NCBI GenBank assembly: GCA_030844895.1
Contig: CM061223.1
Span: 29,378,561-29,442,560 of the forward strand
Direction: 5' to 3'
Origin: Ambrosia x helenae
Taxonomy: Eukaryota; Streptophyta; Magnoliopsida; Asterales; Asteraceae
Length of the DNA: 64,000 nucleotides
Part shown: positions 31,001-43,033 of the stretch, piece by piece
Position numbering within the stretch: the stretch's first letter is position 1
How the letters are laid out: each line of letters opens with the position of its first letter
Made by a program: the position numbers and the translations under genes
Notes under the pieces: model-generated
Database searches by the model: none
The model's input: only the letters and a program-made list of their open reading frames with translations
Told to the model about the DNA's origin: nothing

Positions 31001-34000
31001 TAATTAAAAGTAATATGGACAATCACAAATATAGAGATTAGTGCACTTAAATTTAAAAAAAAAACAAGTACGGAGACTACTAGAATCGTGGGGCGCTTTG
31101 CACTAAAACTGGATCCGTAAAAAGATGACAGATTATCAAATAAATGAGAGTTGAAAGAAAGGTAGGAAAATTGAAAAAAAACAGCTGTTTGTGATAATTG
31201 TGTTATCTCCAATATAAATTATCAAATAAGTATAATGTCAACAACGTAAAGAGAACACTGATTGAAAGTTATTTCAAAATATTTAGAACAAGATAAAACA
31301 TCTTTCAAGCACAAGGAAAGGAAGTAGATGATGGAGTCGGCGATCTCAAACTTGACAAGAATAATGAAAGGAAGAGGATCACTATGTAAGCACAAAAAAA
31401 TTGTTGTATTTACGAACTAAGAGAGAGGATGATAACACTCTGAAAGTTAGTATCATATCTTTCATCTAAGCCGGTGTATAGGAATGCATAATTGCATATC
31501 CATCTCTATATGTACATGACCCATGTACATAGCAAATGTCATTAGTCCCTAGTAAAACGTGCAGTTTTTTTTTTTTAACATTTATTTTGTTTTTAACTAT
31601 TTACTGTTCCAGTAACTTATCACACATGTATGATTATAACCTTGAGTTCCATTTGACGTTGTTGCAGCTCATCTGCAGATAACTTCTGGACATCATGTGC
31701 TTTCAATTCTAGCTTTGCAGGATCAGAGTGACCTGCAAGAATGAGCAAGATTAAGCAATTCCCAATTAGAATTATGTAACATTCATAGAAGCTCCAGACA
31801 TACAAAGCAAAAGGAGTTCATCATAGGAATGTTACGCAATATCAACAAGGCTGGCTCTCTTTATAAAAACTTGCTCTATACATTGCACTTACAATCTTAT
31901 TCAGTCATTCTCGTATATACAGGAGAGGAATCAAGTATCAACAGAGAGATATGGCCTTTGGGTAAACTTTGAATGTTATGGATAAATCGCTTTGTACCTT
32001 GCAGTTACATTCTCATATAGACGGAAGACTAACTGGAGTTACCTAAGTAGAGTAATAAGACGTAACAAACCCTTAACTATCAAAATCAACAATAAGCCTA
32101 CCAATGAACTGATAGTGATGGCTAACACATTGTGTATCCCCTCTCTATATGCAGCTAGAAGACCTAGCATTTTTTAAAAATGGGACCAACACATTAGTCA
32201 TTTCCTATGGTTCCTATCACCGTTAGGTTCCCCACTTTTACAAACACAAGTGAATAGTGATAATTTAGTTCAACCCACAATGCAGACGTGAAGTTGACAA
32301 ACTTAAGGTTCTTACCTATTTACTAAATGAGGGTGTTAAATATCCAATAAATGATCATGTCATCTGTTTTTGACCAAAGTGCTCTTCTTCTTGAGTTAAT
32401 TTATGGCTTTCAAAATCATGAGTCACGATTTGAAGTATGTTATTTGCATTCATGTTATCATCATCGACTGTTTATATGAATAGAAGTTATCGCCTTATTG
32501 GAGATTGCAAGTTCCTATGAAATTACTATTAGACTAAGATGATCATGTGAATGGAGAAAGGGTGGATAGTTAGGTGAATTAAGATCATTATTTGCTCTAG
32601 TTGCTCTGAGAATTAATCGCTGAACTCGTCTTCAAACATTTAGAGCTAATTTGGTTTCTGATAAAATAATGATCTACCGATTAGTGACCTAACAAATCAT
32701 TCTCCGTTTGTATCCTAGCCGGATTATATATTAGAAACATCTTCGATGCCTGTGCATCCAAAGTCACTTATATTGCCATTACCTACTGCCAACGAATGTT
32801 TCTTACTATACAAAGCATGTAAGCAACTAATGTCCAGAAACCAAAAAAACGTTTATAACAGCAACTTGTTTTACTCTTAAATGCCACGTAATCAACTTGC
32901 AATTCCAAGAATTTGATCCACGCCACATTTGTGAGGGGCAATCACCATGCCCCTAGACCACAAAGACATGGGCAACCAAAAATAACTACTAAACTTATTA
33001 ATAATAGAAGACTAACTGAACTTAGTGAGCAAACAAGAAGGGTTTATGTTACTTTTGTGATGAAAAGTAAGCACCTAGACATAGATATAAAGACAACCTT
33101 TACCATATATATTTGATGATGGTGAAGAAGAGCTTATGGACGAAAAGATGTTGATTTTGCTTCAGCAGGTGTCTTGGAAAGGAGTGATGTTTACTAATAT
33201 ACGAGAGTGACACTATGTAGTCAGAAGCGAGCCAAGTGAGCGCCTAGAGGCTCAGGCCAGGCTTTTGTACCTGATGTAGATGCAAAGCGTCAAAGTGAAG
33301 ATCTTCAAAACACACATAGGAGGCGTGCACCTCTGTCCTGGCGCAAGGTGAGGTGCAGTGGTTGCCTAGTTCAAACTTAACACTTTCTTCTTTCTTCTTT
33401 TTTCTATCTTCTCTTTTTACTTCTTTCTTAGTAGTAGTAGTTCCTGCATGTCTTTTTCTACTAGGAAATTCACGAGTGGACCTTCAAGGCTTCAATTATT
33501 TAACACTAACCTGCAGTGGAGATCGAAAGAGAGGGTAGAAGAGAGAGGAGTAAAGACAAGGCGTAAATAACCCCGTAGGTATCAAACGAGCGGAGTGGAG
33601 TTGACAGGAGGAAGATGGAGAGCTGACTATTATATTTTTCTAATTTTCTATGACTATTACATATTTTTTTGTTGTTTCCTAATAGTGTCTCTTTTTTTTG
33701 CAGGGCCTTTGCGCCTTTGACTACCCAGGAGTGGCACGTTACAATGAAAGGTAGGAAGTTCTAACGACCATATTGATACTTCAAATGGAAATTGGAAATG
33801 TGATTACTAAACCTTACATGGAAGTTAAAGTGAAAAATGACAGGGAAGATAATATGCGATAAAGCAATTAAAGGGTTCAAGTGAAAGATGCAATGACTCC
33901 CCCACTTTACCTTCTACTAAAGTAGTTTCAACAAGACGAGGCCAATGAGTTCAGTTTCCATGGTCAAAAGTAGTTTTAAGAAAAAACAAACTGTAAGAAG

Positions 34001-35011
34001 TTATCAAGCTTCTAAAAGCCAATCTTCTCAAAGCCCAAGCATAGAACGAAAACTTTATCAGATGTGCATAGAAGTAACTCAAACGAGGAGTGAGAACTGT
34101 TAATAATTAGGTGTACGGTGTACCTAACGAGTTGAAGTTACAACTTTTTAGGCAGATTTGAGTTGAGCATAGGCCCAATCACAAGCTAACCACTTCAAAT
34201 GATATTCCTTATCCAGTTATCGCAAACGCGCAAAACGTTGCTTACATCCTAAAGTTTCCAACCAATGCTAATATCCATCATTCCATCCTACTTTTCTCAT
34301 GTTTCGTTCTTTATCAAAGAACCATCACAAACCTTTACCTACTCTAGTTACTCATGTTTCATCCCGTAGCACTTCCCCTTAAAAACTCGAACGTGTCCTT
34401 GACAAAAATGCTTTTCTAAAAACACAACAGAACATACATAATATCTAGTTAAGTGGCAAAATCCTCTATCAAAGAATGCTACTTAAACAATTGCATATTT
34501 TATTAAAGAAGAGGTATTGATGTGCATTCAAAATAGAAGCAACTTATGTTACTATGCGTTCGAGTTCGTATAAACCGCGTGCCACACATTCCTTACTTTT
34601 TCTCATTTCTGTGTGAGAATCTGCTCATAATCTAAATCTCTAACAATATTAAATTCATCTCTGAACATCTAAACAACAATAAAATGCGTATTATATACTC
34701 TACAAATCAATAGAATCTAAAATCAAAACATGATACCAAAAAATAATAATAATCTAATTATAAGTTATTAGGTATAATAAATAATAATATGATATGATTG
34801 ATATACCTATTGCCCACTGTAACATTCCATCGAGTGACGGGAAGCCGCCGTCAAGTTCGTCATGGTCATTTAACGATTCGTCGGTTTCAGCGTTAACAGA
34901 CGACCACGATAAGCCACCGGAAGCCGAGTTATTGACCGGGTCAGCCGTCGATAATATCCCTAACGCCGTTAGCAATAGCAATAACGTGATAGTCAGTAGT
35001 CTCCGTCCCAT
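28025..35011 (-). CDS. FES1: FES1/SIL1-type Hsp70 nucleotide exchange factor (ER-targeted), 8 exons
   Basis: Exons in transcript order are 35011-34807, 31732-31641, 30615-30465, 30195-30068, 29963-29805, 29724-29539, 29094-28894 and 28045-28025. All introns are GT-AG, all phases agree, and the product is 380 residues without stops. The start MGRRLLTI gives a hydrophobic signal peptide (LLLLLTALGIL). It is followed by SLDGMLQWAIGHSD and the DVQKLS...QRQMELK region, then Armadillo-like repeats (IDDLNNSSLSLEDHHRAL, LGALPTLIMMVK, VSLVGDLAEHQLE). Fes1/SIL1 proteins bind the Hsp70 ATPase lobe and release ADP; the signal peptide points to BiP in the ER. The last exon, which encodes about six residues, is the least certain: the alternative is read-through to the stop at 28870. 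Confidence 0.88.
28338..28722. mobile_element. MITE-like element in intron 7 of the exchange-factor gene
   Basis: Ends TTGGTTTTAAAAAG and CTTTTTTAAACCAAGGAC are inverted copies. TCATGTTC flanks both sides (28338-28345 and 28715-28722), which would fit an 8-bp hAT duplication, but the GTTC/GTCC bases could belong to the termini, so the duplication is uncertain. The interior has GCGCC/GGCGC repeats. A partial second copy (GCGCCTAGGCGCAC and TTTAAACCAAGGA) is at 28788-28818. Confidence 0.5.
30766..30915 (+). mobile_element. SINE-like element in intron 2
   Basis: It contains CCTCTCTATCCCTTGGG, GGTAAGGCTTACCTACATCT and TACCCTCCCCAGA, and ends with GGGATTCTACTGAGTATGG and a TTGTT-rich tail. This matches the widespread plant SINE type whose 3' end is rich in TTG. 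It is antisense to the host gene. A more decayed copy is at 37885-37997. Confidence 0.6.
31733..34806 (-). other. Intron 1 of the exchange-factor gene (3.1 kb)
   Basis: The donor is ATAG/GTATAT at 34806 and the acceptor is CTTGCAG at 31733. I found no terminal repeats, tRNA-like sequence or coding similarity inside. The short frames are random. Confidence 0.7.
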
Positions 35012-35346
35012 TACAAGATCCAATGGCTTCTGTTCTCTTCTCTAGAAACTTCTCTCACTGATTTTGCTTCTTTTGCTAACGTAGAGTTAATATATCGACG
35101 GTTCATGTGGGGTTTTTTCTATCAAATTGTCTTTTACACGCTACAGAGTTTCATTAAAGGTTCGTTTCTCTTCGATTACTTCCAAATTGAAAATATTGAA
35201 AATCACCCTAAAAATCTCTTTATTATCCCTTTTATTCTCTCCATTTCCCTCTTACAAAAAACTCTAAAACACATTTTTTCCCCATTTCCTTTCTAATCAT
35301 TGTTCTTCCTTCCTTTAATGAAACTCTGAAACATTATGTTAACTTA
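35012..35346 (-). promoter_or_regulatory. Promoter and 5' UTR region of the exchange-factor gene
   Basis: Upstream of the ATG at 35011 (minus strand). A weak TATA-like GATATATTAA occurs near 35090. I see no clear heat-shock or ER-stress element. The native upstream sequence is limited to about 335 bp because a MITE starts at 35347. Confidence 0.4.
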
Positions 35347-35798
35347 GAGGGTGTTTGGGATTGAGTTTCAATTCAAGTTATTAGAATCGTCAATAAGCTG
35401 TTTGTGTAACCCAAAAGCATTTTCTGTTCTAACTTTTGATTTTTGGCTTTTAAGGGCGGAAAAGTTGTTTTTAACCCAAAAGCACTATCGGTTTTGACTT
35501 TTGGCTTCTGGCTTTTAATGGTGGAAAAGTTGTTTTTGAGAAGTTATAAATACTAGCTTTTGGCTTTTGACTTTTGCCTTTTGGAAAAAAATTACAAATT
35601 TGTCACCATACAACCAATATTCACAATAAGTTAAGCAAAACACTTAAAAAAATAACAATATATTGACTTTATGACGTTTCTCGTCCCAAAAGCTAATCCA
35701 AACACTTTTTTTAAACTCTTTTTCAAAAATTCATAAGCTAATAAGCACTTCTGAACAAAAGCACTTTTGCACTTCCAAACTCAATCCCAAACACCCTC
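35347..35798. mobile_element. Tourist-like (PIF/Harbinger) MITE
   Basis: Terminal inverted repeats of about 22 bp start GAGGGTGTTTGGGATTGAG; the right end is its complement. The 3-bp duplication TTA is at 35344-35346 and 35799-35801. TTA target and GTGTTTGG-type ends are typical of Harbinger-family MITEs. The inside has a degenerate tandem repeat (CCAAAAGCA, CTTTTGGCTTT, GGAAAAGTTGTTTTT). It codes for nothing. Confidence 0.85.
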
Positions 35799-35810
35799 TT
35801 ACACGGATCA

Positions 35811-36072
35811 CAGATGAGCTCGGTACTAAATTGTACCAAATCGATTCTGATACCGATTTTTGTCAAAATGTGATACCAATATCGAAAATATACGACATGG
35901 TATCGGTATGGTATGGTATCGGTAATTTAAGGTAAAATACTGATACCAAATCATAAATACTGATACTGATTTTCGCCAAAACTTTGTATTGAATCGATAC
36001 AAAAAATGAAACGGTATCGGGATCGGTTTAGTATTGCTATTTTTGGTATTTAATACCAAAACGTTCATCCTA
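35811..36072. mobile_element. Palindromic GGTATCGG element, copy 1
   Basis: It begins GATGAGCTCGGTAC and ends CCAAAACGTTCATCC, roughly inverted. The interior is a chain of GGTATCGGTA, GATACC and ACCGAT motifs on both strands, so it could fold on itself. No target duplication is clear. It is non-coding. Confidence 0.5.
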
Positions 36073-36399
36073 ACGCACGGTATGAATTTTGTAACTATAG
36101 TGGTGCTTATATTGGATGACTTAAATTTTTTGTTACGTTCATGTAAAATAACCAAACTAGCATCATTTATTTAAAAGACATAAATTAACAATTATTAAGT
36201 TAAATCAAACAAATAATTATACTATAAGATTATTAATGAAGTGGACAAACACACACTTCTAAATGTTTAATCTTAATCTTTTGCCAGTGATGTGAGAAAC
36301 ATATATAAAAATTTAGAGCAAGTTTTAAAGACGGAATCACTTACTAAATCAAACACAATCGGCAAGTCAACCAATCCTATGTAACAAAGTATGTAAGAC

Positions 36400-36675
36400 T
36401 AGGGATAAGATCAATACCGAAAATACAAATACAGATTTTTTTTTAAAGTAGGTACCAAAAACCATAGAGAATCTCTCGGTATGGTGTCGGTATTTGTTAT
36501 AAAATGTTCTTTCTATGTGGTATTGGTAATGAATCGGTATTAATACCAAAAATACCGATACCAAATTTTTGGAAAAGTAGGTACCGAATAATGTACCGAA
36601 ATTTTTGGTATAATACCGATTCGATGCGATACAGGTATAATATCGATATTCGGCACCAAATGCTCATCCTTATGT
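36400..36675. mobile_element. Palindromic GGTATCGG element, copy 2
   Basis: Same motif set as 35811-36072: AATACCGA, GGTGTCGGTA, AATACCGATACC, ending GGCACCAAATGCTCATCC. The left end is decayed. The two copies are about 330 bp apart. Confidence 0.5.
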
Positions 36676-37884
36676 AAGACCAAATATTAATCTGTGGACA
36701 CTATAGACGATTCTCAATATTGAACCTTTATCGACTCTTAGCCTAATAAAAGAGATAACTTTTAACTAACAACTATGAAAACAAATAGATAATGGAAAGC
36801 TAAAATCTAACAGAATGGAAAACGAAATACGAAATGAAATCAATAGAATGAAGAACGTTCTAGGCGTCGAATCCCTAAGAACATGTAATGACCTCTAGTC
36901 TAACAGTTAACCAAAGTCATGATATCTAATCCGACAAACCATCCAAAAGATAAAGTTAAATGCAATAGTGATCGAGAAGCTAAGGATGTGATGCGCATCC
37001 TCAAGATCCTAGAAAGCGAACTATGAAGTGCAATCAGAACAACGTGAATATAGTGTTAAGATGAACTTAGTTCTCGCTAGAGATATTGAATTCCACAACT
37101 ATTAGAGATGTGACAATGACAAAGTTAACAATCATCCAACTGTAAGTCTAACCTTGATATGATTAACCGAAAACCTAGGAATAACCAAATGCAAATAAGT
37201 ATATGAACTTAGTGCCAACATGTATTCAGACAATCAAACAACAACTAGAAAAAAACCTACCAATCCCAACTCACATCTCAGTTTGTCAAGAATGAATGCA
37301 CACTTTATTTAATTGATTAGGTCAAGCTTGTATTATCTCTCATGACAAAATCTAAACCGAAACTTACTGATTAATGAACTAAGAATAATTTTACTAAATT
37401 AAGGGTGTATCTCTATGTGCCAAGACCAACAAAATCGACAACTAAATTAATAATTAATATCAAAACCAGTGTACATGATCATAATCAACAACAAATCAAA
37501 GTTATTTTAAATCAAACACAATTCAGTCGAAAGTCAAATAAGAAAGTAAAAACATATGTCAATGATCATCTAAACCTAGGTTACTATGGAAAATTAGCCC
37601 ATAAACATCATCAAGTATGTAGTCAAGTTCATGATGAAATAGGAAAGTTCAAACAAAAACCCAATGTTTAATTGAAAGAAAATCGAACCAAACAAGCCAA
37701 TTTTGATGCCTCACTAATCTTGTGCTTTAAGTCATCTTCATCAGTCCAAAATTAGGTTTTCAAACTATTTCATCATGTTTTCTATTTTAAAAAAAAGGAT
37801 TTGCGTGACATGACCCTTTACGTTCGGTAAATGGATGACAAACAACCTCTTACAGTCCATAAAGGGTTACATTTTCTCAATTTG
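36676..37884. other. Intergenic, nothing recognised
   Basis: A/C-rich intergenic DNA. Short frames such as 37405-37671 have no recognisable domain and a composition like their surroundings. No terminal repeats or RNA genes seen. Confidence 0.6.
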
Positions 37885-37997
37885 GAGTAGTCGTCATCAT
37901 CATCATACTCAGTAAATCCTACCAATAGCAAAGCTAAGATAAGGTCTTATAAGGAGGGTAAGATGTAGGCAGTCTTACCTCTACCCTAGTAGGCATG
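37885..37997 (-). mobile_element. SINE-like fragment
   Basis: Read on the minus strand it has AGGTAAGACTGCCTACATCT, TACCCTCCTTA, and GGATTTACTGAGTATGATG with a short trinucleotide tail. It is the same family as 30766-30915, truncated at the 5' end. Confidence 0.5.
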
Positions 37998-38083
37998 AAT
38001 ATGAGAAAAGTGGCTAAGAAAGAAACTTGATAAATCGGTATAATAAATGAAAACATAAGCCGGTACATTAATCAAATTTACTA

Positions 38084-38366
38084 CCTAATTGTTAAGCATG
38101 ACATGAATACATCCTTCCTTTCTTTTGCTAAATTCATAAAGCCATCAATTTGATCTTCCTGTTTGAAAGACACCAACACAAACAAACCGCCAAGAAACTA
38201 CACTGTTCCGATGCCTGATGTCATGAACGAAACCAACTTTCCAACCTCTTTAAGTGCCTTAAAATCCAACATTCTTGCTATAATGGCTTTTCCAAACAAA
38301 TGATCATACGCTTTAAACTCGTCAGGTAAAATAATAGTTTTCTCCTCAGTCTTAATAGTAGGAATG
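38084..38366 (-). pseudogene. Fragment of a putative LINE ORF1-like protein
   Basis: On the minus strand a frame of about 90 codons reads IPTIKTEEKTIILP, then FGKAIIARMLDFKALKEV, one TAG, and FLGGLFVLVSFKQEDQIDGF. The LGGL-VLV-F pattern resembles the RNA-binding (DUF4283-like) part of plant LINE ORF1 proteins. It is cut at its upstream end by the LARD LTR at 38367. Family assignment is tentative; that it is broken coding DNA is likely. Confidence 0.4.
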
Positions 38367-41300
38367 TGTGACAACCTGCCCTTTCACTTTTCATAAATGT
38401 ACACAATTGGTCCGTCAACTATTTCAAGATCTTCATTTTTAACCCTCGTATTTGAGCATTTATAAACTATCGTTTACCTGGAATTAATGGATTTTTTTTT
38501 AGTAATTCTAAACAACTCTCTTCAAGAAGAGTTATGATTAGAACACATTAAATATTTATAGTTTGTAGGATATAAAAGTTAAGAGTTTATTATACTGTTA
38601 ATTAACAAATGATTTTTTTTTGTTCATAAGAAAATAAAGGCATCCGTTTTTTTTCCAAGTTATTATGGTTGGACTAACATTTTAAATATGCAATTAATTT
38701 GAATAATATTAACAACGCTAAAACGTATGGCTAGTGGCATTTAAATTGTCGGTTATGATGTGCATATGCTTATTATATATTAGTTAGCAAACTAATGTTT
38801 ACTAGAATTTAACATTTGGTTATAACATACAATATTTAAGTGTAGTAATTGTGTGTGGGTTTCAAAATGGACATAAATTCTAATGAATGGAGATGAAACT
38901 TAAGGTATTATTTAAGTAACTTCAATTGTTTTTTTTTTCATTTACTCCCTCACTAATTACAAGAAATCTCGTAAGCTATATAAATTATTGAAGGCGATTG
39001 AATCATTATATAACTGATTTAGAAAAACACGAGATTTAGATGTGCATAAGTTTTAGAAATTCGTGACACGTGATTCAAGCCTTAGCAATTGTATCGGCTT
39101 TCGTTGTTTATCGTTGTTTTCTCACATGTTTATCATCACGATCAATGTGAGTATATCTTTCCCCTTTTTCCTTTTTCCATTTTACGTTTTGGGGCTACTC
39201 ATGTACCTACTATCAAGTTTCTATTTCCTTTTACTAAAATATCAATTCTTATGTGTGTTTGCTTGTGTCATTTAGTGTATCTATGACTTGTCAAATCATT
39301 AACCGTTGCGGCCTAGCATTTCAATGAATAGATCTATGGTATATACCCTTGTGACTCTGCTGAGAGTCCTTGTCATTGCTATGTGTTTCATTACTACTGT
39401 TACTAGCGCATACTATATATATTTCATTTCATTTCAGGGTTGATTTGACCTGGATACCACTTATTACATTTTGCAAACACTATATTTGTAACACCCCAAA
39501 ATCTCTAAACCGTATTTTTTGATAATCTAAGGACACGTGGCTTTAAACTGAACCGCATGAAACACGACTTATGCGAATATCCTAGTCTAGGGAAATTAAC
39601 TCCGTCAACCTTGTTAACTAAACAAGGCCTAAACAATTATACGAGACTAACTCGATTAGTGTCTTGAACTATTACATACTTAACGAAATATGGGAGGGGT
39701 TAAAAGTGCCAAATAACCAAATTGAGTTTGGTTCAATACTTATAAAAAAAGAAAAGAAAGAAAACACACACACACACACACACAAACTTCTGGAAATTAA
39801 TCCATACACCTCCCAAAACACACACACTTAAGCTCAAACTCAAGAACAAGTTCAATCAAGGATGAAATCAAGGGGCTTTTGTGTGCATTAGCCCTAAAAC
39901 GAATCTTCCAAGCCTAATACACACCAAGGTAACCTTTTATTTGACTAAATTTAATGGTATGTTTATGCTTGGGTGTGATGAAAATCATGGATTGTTATAA
40001 AAACGTGAATTAAGGGCTTGTAATGGTTACTCTAGTATGAGGAAACCATAATACATGTTAATTTGTGTGTGTTAAGCAAAATCTTTGTGTGAAGATTATA
40101 TCTTTGTAATTCATGTTATAAAGTTAAATGGGTTTCTTGGTGGATTGGTAGGAACCACCTTTAAACCATGAAACACTAGCTTTAGTAAATGACAAGCTAT
40201 GATTAAGATGTTTATAGGAATGCTAGACATGTTAATCTTGGTTAAGGATGGATCCATGAGGTCCCCAAGTCTTAAAATTAAAGCTAGGAAAATCACGCCT
40301 ACCAAGTGTTTGATAAAATGCCTCAATGAAACTCGATTTCACTTGGGCATAGATAATTTGTGAAAACTTGTATATTGGTGAAACACGACCAAAATGCGTG
40401 TAGGCAAGTAAAGATTAGGTTCTAACAACCTAAGTAATCATTCACCTCATAGGTGCGGATACAAGAGACTTTGGATAGCCAAGGAGTCTTGGATTGAGGT
40501 AAAGAGGAAGCACGCATAAGGTAAGTCACTCGATGGCTTAAATCTCAATATATAGCTTTGTATGTATATTTGAAACTAGTCATTGGAATGTCACAAAAGA
40601 AGCTTAAACGAGATTCATATTTCATAGAAAACGGCCTTAGAGGAAGGTTGTCAATATCCCAATTAGGCTAACGGGTCAATTGGGTGAAACACTAGTTAGA
40701 GAAGGACCTAAACCGAGGGTCAACATTATGCCGATATCAATTGTTATTAATTGCTTGAGTATATTCGTAGACTTTATGTTAGTAATCTCAAGCTAGTCTA
40801 GAAGTAAAAAGGGGCGCGAGCAAAAGGTAAGTCCTTCTAGGACTCAAATCTCGTACTCATACCATTGCGATATTGACTTGCTAGGCAACCACTCCCCAAG
40901 TGATAAGTGACCAGTGAATCTGTTATACCAATGGGCAATGTAGACCGGGTGCTTAAAATTGCGCATAAATGGCCCACGGGGCCATAGACGCTAAGGTAGC
41001 GCCACAACGGCATATTTCCCAAGGGAAATCTTGAAAACTACCTCTAGTGATAAGGGATTAATCAAAAATCAGGCCGTGAATCAATTGGGGAGAGAGTTAG
41101 GATGAATGTGGATACTAAAAGGTAACGAGGACAAGTCCCCGATAAAACCCATGTGCCCAAGCTTAGTCCGAACCCGCCATTGGTAAGTGTTGGGTAAGCT
41201 AGAACCGGATAGTTAGCTAATCTCCCAGGTGTGAAGCTTGACTATATCCTTAGATGAGCATATGTCCAGCTTTGGTCTTGGTTTTAGGCGAATACTTCTA

Positions 41301-42375
41301 AACGGGTCGATTTGGATAAAAACAACATATGCATGTAATAACCGAAAAGGGAACTTGATCAATGACATCTTATAAGCATGATATAATGGTGTTAAATAAG
41401 TCCCTAAGTGTCCCTAGGAAGGGCCTTGAACATGGGTTCAAAAGTATCCAAATCCCCTTTAAAAACTAGTCAAGATGTTAGTTTCACAATTTTTTTGTGC
41501 AGCAGCATGCGCCTAGGACGCCCAGACATGCGCCTAGGACGCCAAACTGATAGACTCCGGATGCCCAAGACCTTCTGGAGACGCCCATCAGGACGTTGGG
41601 CAACGTCCTGGATGCCCAGAAGTGCGTCTAGGACGCTCAGCCTATTTTTGTATGGTTTTCTTTGTTTTGGGGCCGTAAGCTACGGCCGGTCTTTTTCCTT
41701 CGTCTTAGGCTGGTTGTTTTATTCAATTACTTGACTAAATTAACACACATTCATGGGTTTGTTTTTCATATTCAACCCTAGGTATATAACTCGGAGTATG
41801 GTTGATGATCAAGCTCACTTTGTGAAGAACCGAACGTTGCATCGTGTTAGCTTCCGCATAGACTCTTGATTTTGGGTGTAAAACTTAAGCCCTTTGGGTT
41901 GAAATCATTGTGAATAACCTAGTACTTATGTCAAGTGTTTCAAAGTCATGTTTTGTACATATTTGTTAACGTCTAAACATGGTTTTTGGTAATAGTATCA
42001 AATGTTCAACCCTTATTTTATTCGCTAAACGCAAGGCAACGAGTTAGGGTCTTACAATATTACACAAGAATTGCTAACTTTTCCTTACTATATGTATCAA
42101 ACGGGTATGCTCACCAATACATTTTTGTATTAACCAAATTATTTTCGTACATGTTTTAGGTTCTTATGAGATCACTTCTAAGCTTTTGGAACTCAGGCTT
42201 AGATTGAGATTTACTGTATTTTAGTTTAGATTGCTAGTCTTAATTGTTGTATTTCTTTCAATGTAATAAATTATTCAATTCAATGTATTCAAATTTACAT
42301 TTCTAGTCCATGAGCTATTGAACAATCGTCACTACGTGACATCTCGATGTTTTCGCCATCGGTTGAGGTGTTACA
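38367..42375 (+). repeat. LARD 5' LTR, 4.0 kb
   Basis: It starts TGTGACAACC and ends GAGGTGTTACA, with the primer site 3 bp later. It contains an (AC)n tract near 39763-39785 and degenerate repeats of GCGCCTAGGACGCC type (41505-41645). It contains no coding sequence. An internal TGTAACACCCC at 39487 resembles another LTR start, so nesting within the LTR cannot be fully excluded. Positions 38391-38711 are absent from the 3' LTR. Confidence 0.75.
41505..41645 (+). repeat. Degenerate 20-bp tandem repeat in the LARD LTR
   Basis: About seven imperfect units around GCGCCTAGGACGCC and GATGCCCA. GGACGTTGGGCAACGTCC at 41591-41608 is a perfect inverted repeat within it. Confidence 0.6.
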
Positions 42376-42378
42376 GAT

Positions 42379-42391
42379 TGGTATCAGAGTC
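42379..42391 (+). other. LARD primer-binding site
   Basis: TGGTATCAGAGTC lies 3 bp after the LTR. It differs from the gypsy1 site in one base near its end. The following GGTTATAGGGAATTAGG is shared with gypsy1. Confidence 0.85.
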
Positions 42392-42590
42392 ATGGTTATA
42401 GGGAATTAGGTTATTAGAATGCCTTTTAACCTAGTCTATAACTAAGTTTACTTTCATGAGTCTTCTCGTATATATTCCTCTTTATTCTTATACTTTGTTT
42501 TAAAATATTTTCGCTATGATTCTTCCTCGTTAGTCTTTCGGTATTTTGCTTGGAGAAGATGACACTCGTATTTCACAAACGAAACGATAT

Positions 42591-42833
42591 CACCAAGATA
42601 AGAGTGACATCCATACCTTGGTGATTAGTTTCACTCCTCTATATGTTATTTATCTTAGGAATATATCTTTGAGATAGGAGTGACATCCACACCTCAAAGT
42701 GTATTTCCTTAAAAAAGAAACTTAACCACTAAGCTGTGAGTGATATCCTTAACTTAGTGATTGGTTTAATTCCACAATAGTTTTCAATTTTGAAATACAT
42801 CTTTGAGTTAGGAGTGAAATCCACATCTCAAGG
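42591..42833 (+). ncRNA. Array of four conserved hairpins in the LARD leader
   Basis: Four 33-nt hairpins each have a 7-bp stem and a 19-nt loop containing GAGTGAYATCC (GAGTGAAATCC in the fourth). They lie at 42591-42623 (CACCAAG/CTTGGTG), 42667-42699 (CTTTGAG/CTCAAAG), 42727-42759 (CACTAAG/CTTAGTG) and 42801-42833 (CTTTGAG/CTCAAGG, one wobble). The stem sequences change on both sides together, which argues for selection on RNA structure. Position 200 nt after the primer site suggests packaging or dimerisation. This is a structured RNA region and not an independent gene. Confidence 0.7.
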
Positions 42834-42893
42834 ATCTATTTCTGCATCTCGTTTTTAATCTCGCTAATGTTTTGGAATTCACTAGTGAAGGGG

Positions 42894-43033
42894 CACGTGC
42901 AATCTGGAAGGGTGAGCGTCTGTATTCTGAGTTTTCTGTCTAGGCCTGGTATTTCGTATAAATCTCAATCAGACAAGGGACCCGTATACCTACCTGGAAA
43001 CTCTTGGGATGAGCATTCACTTATAGGCTAAAG
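42894..43033 (+). promoter_or_regulatory. Leader block shared with gypsy1
   Basis: Counterpart of 10397-10536, with the same start CACGTGCAATCTGG and end ATAGGCTAAAG. A possible shared packaging signal. Confidence 0.6.

Noticed and set aside
39487..42375. Separate LTR starting TGTAACACCCC at 39487
   Set aside because: No second copy of this start and no target duplication were found, and the 3' LTR starts with TGTGACAACC like 38367. It remains an unresolved option since the window ends before the matching part of the 3' LTR.
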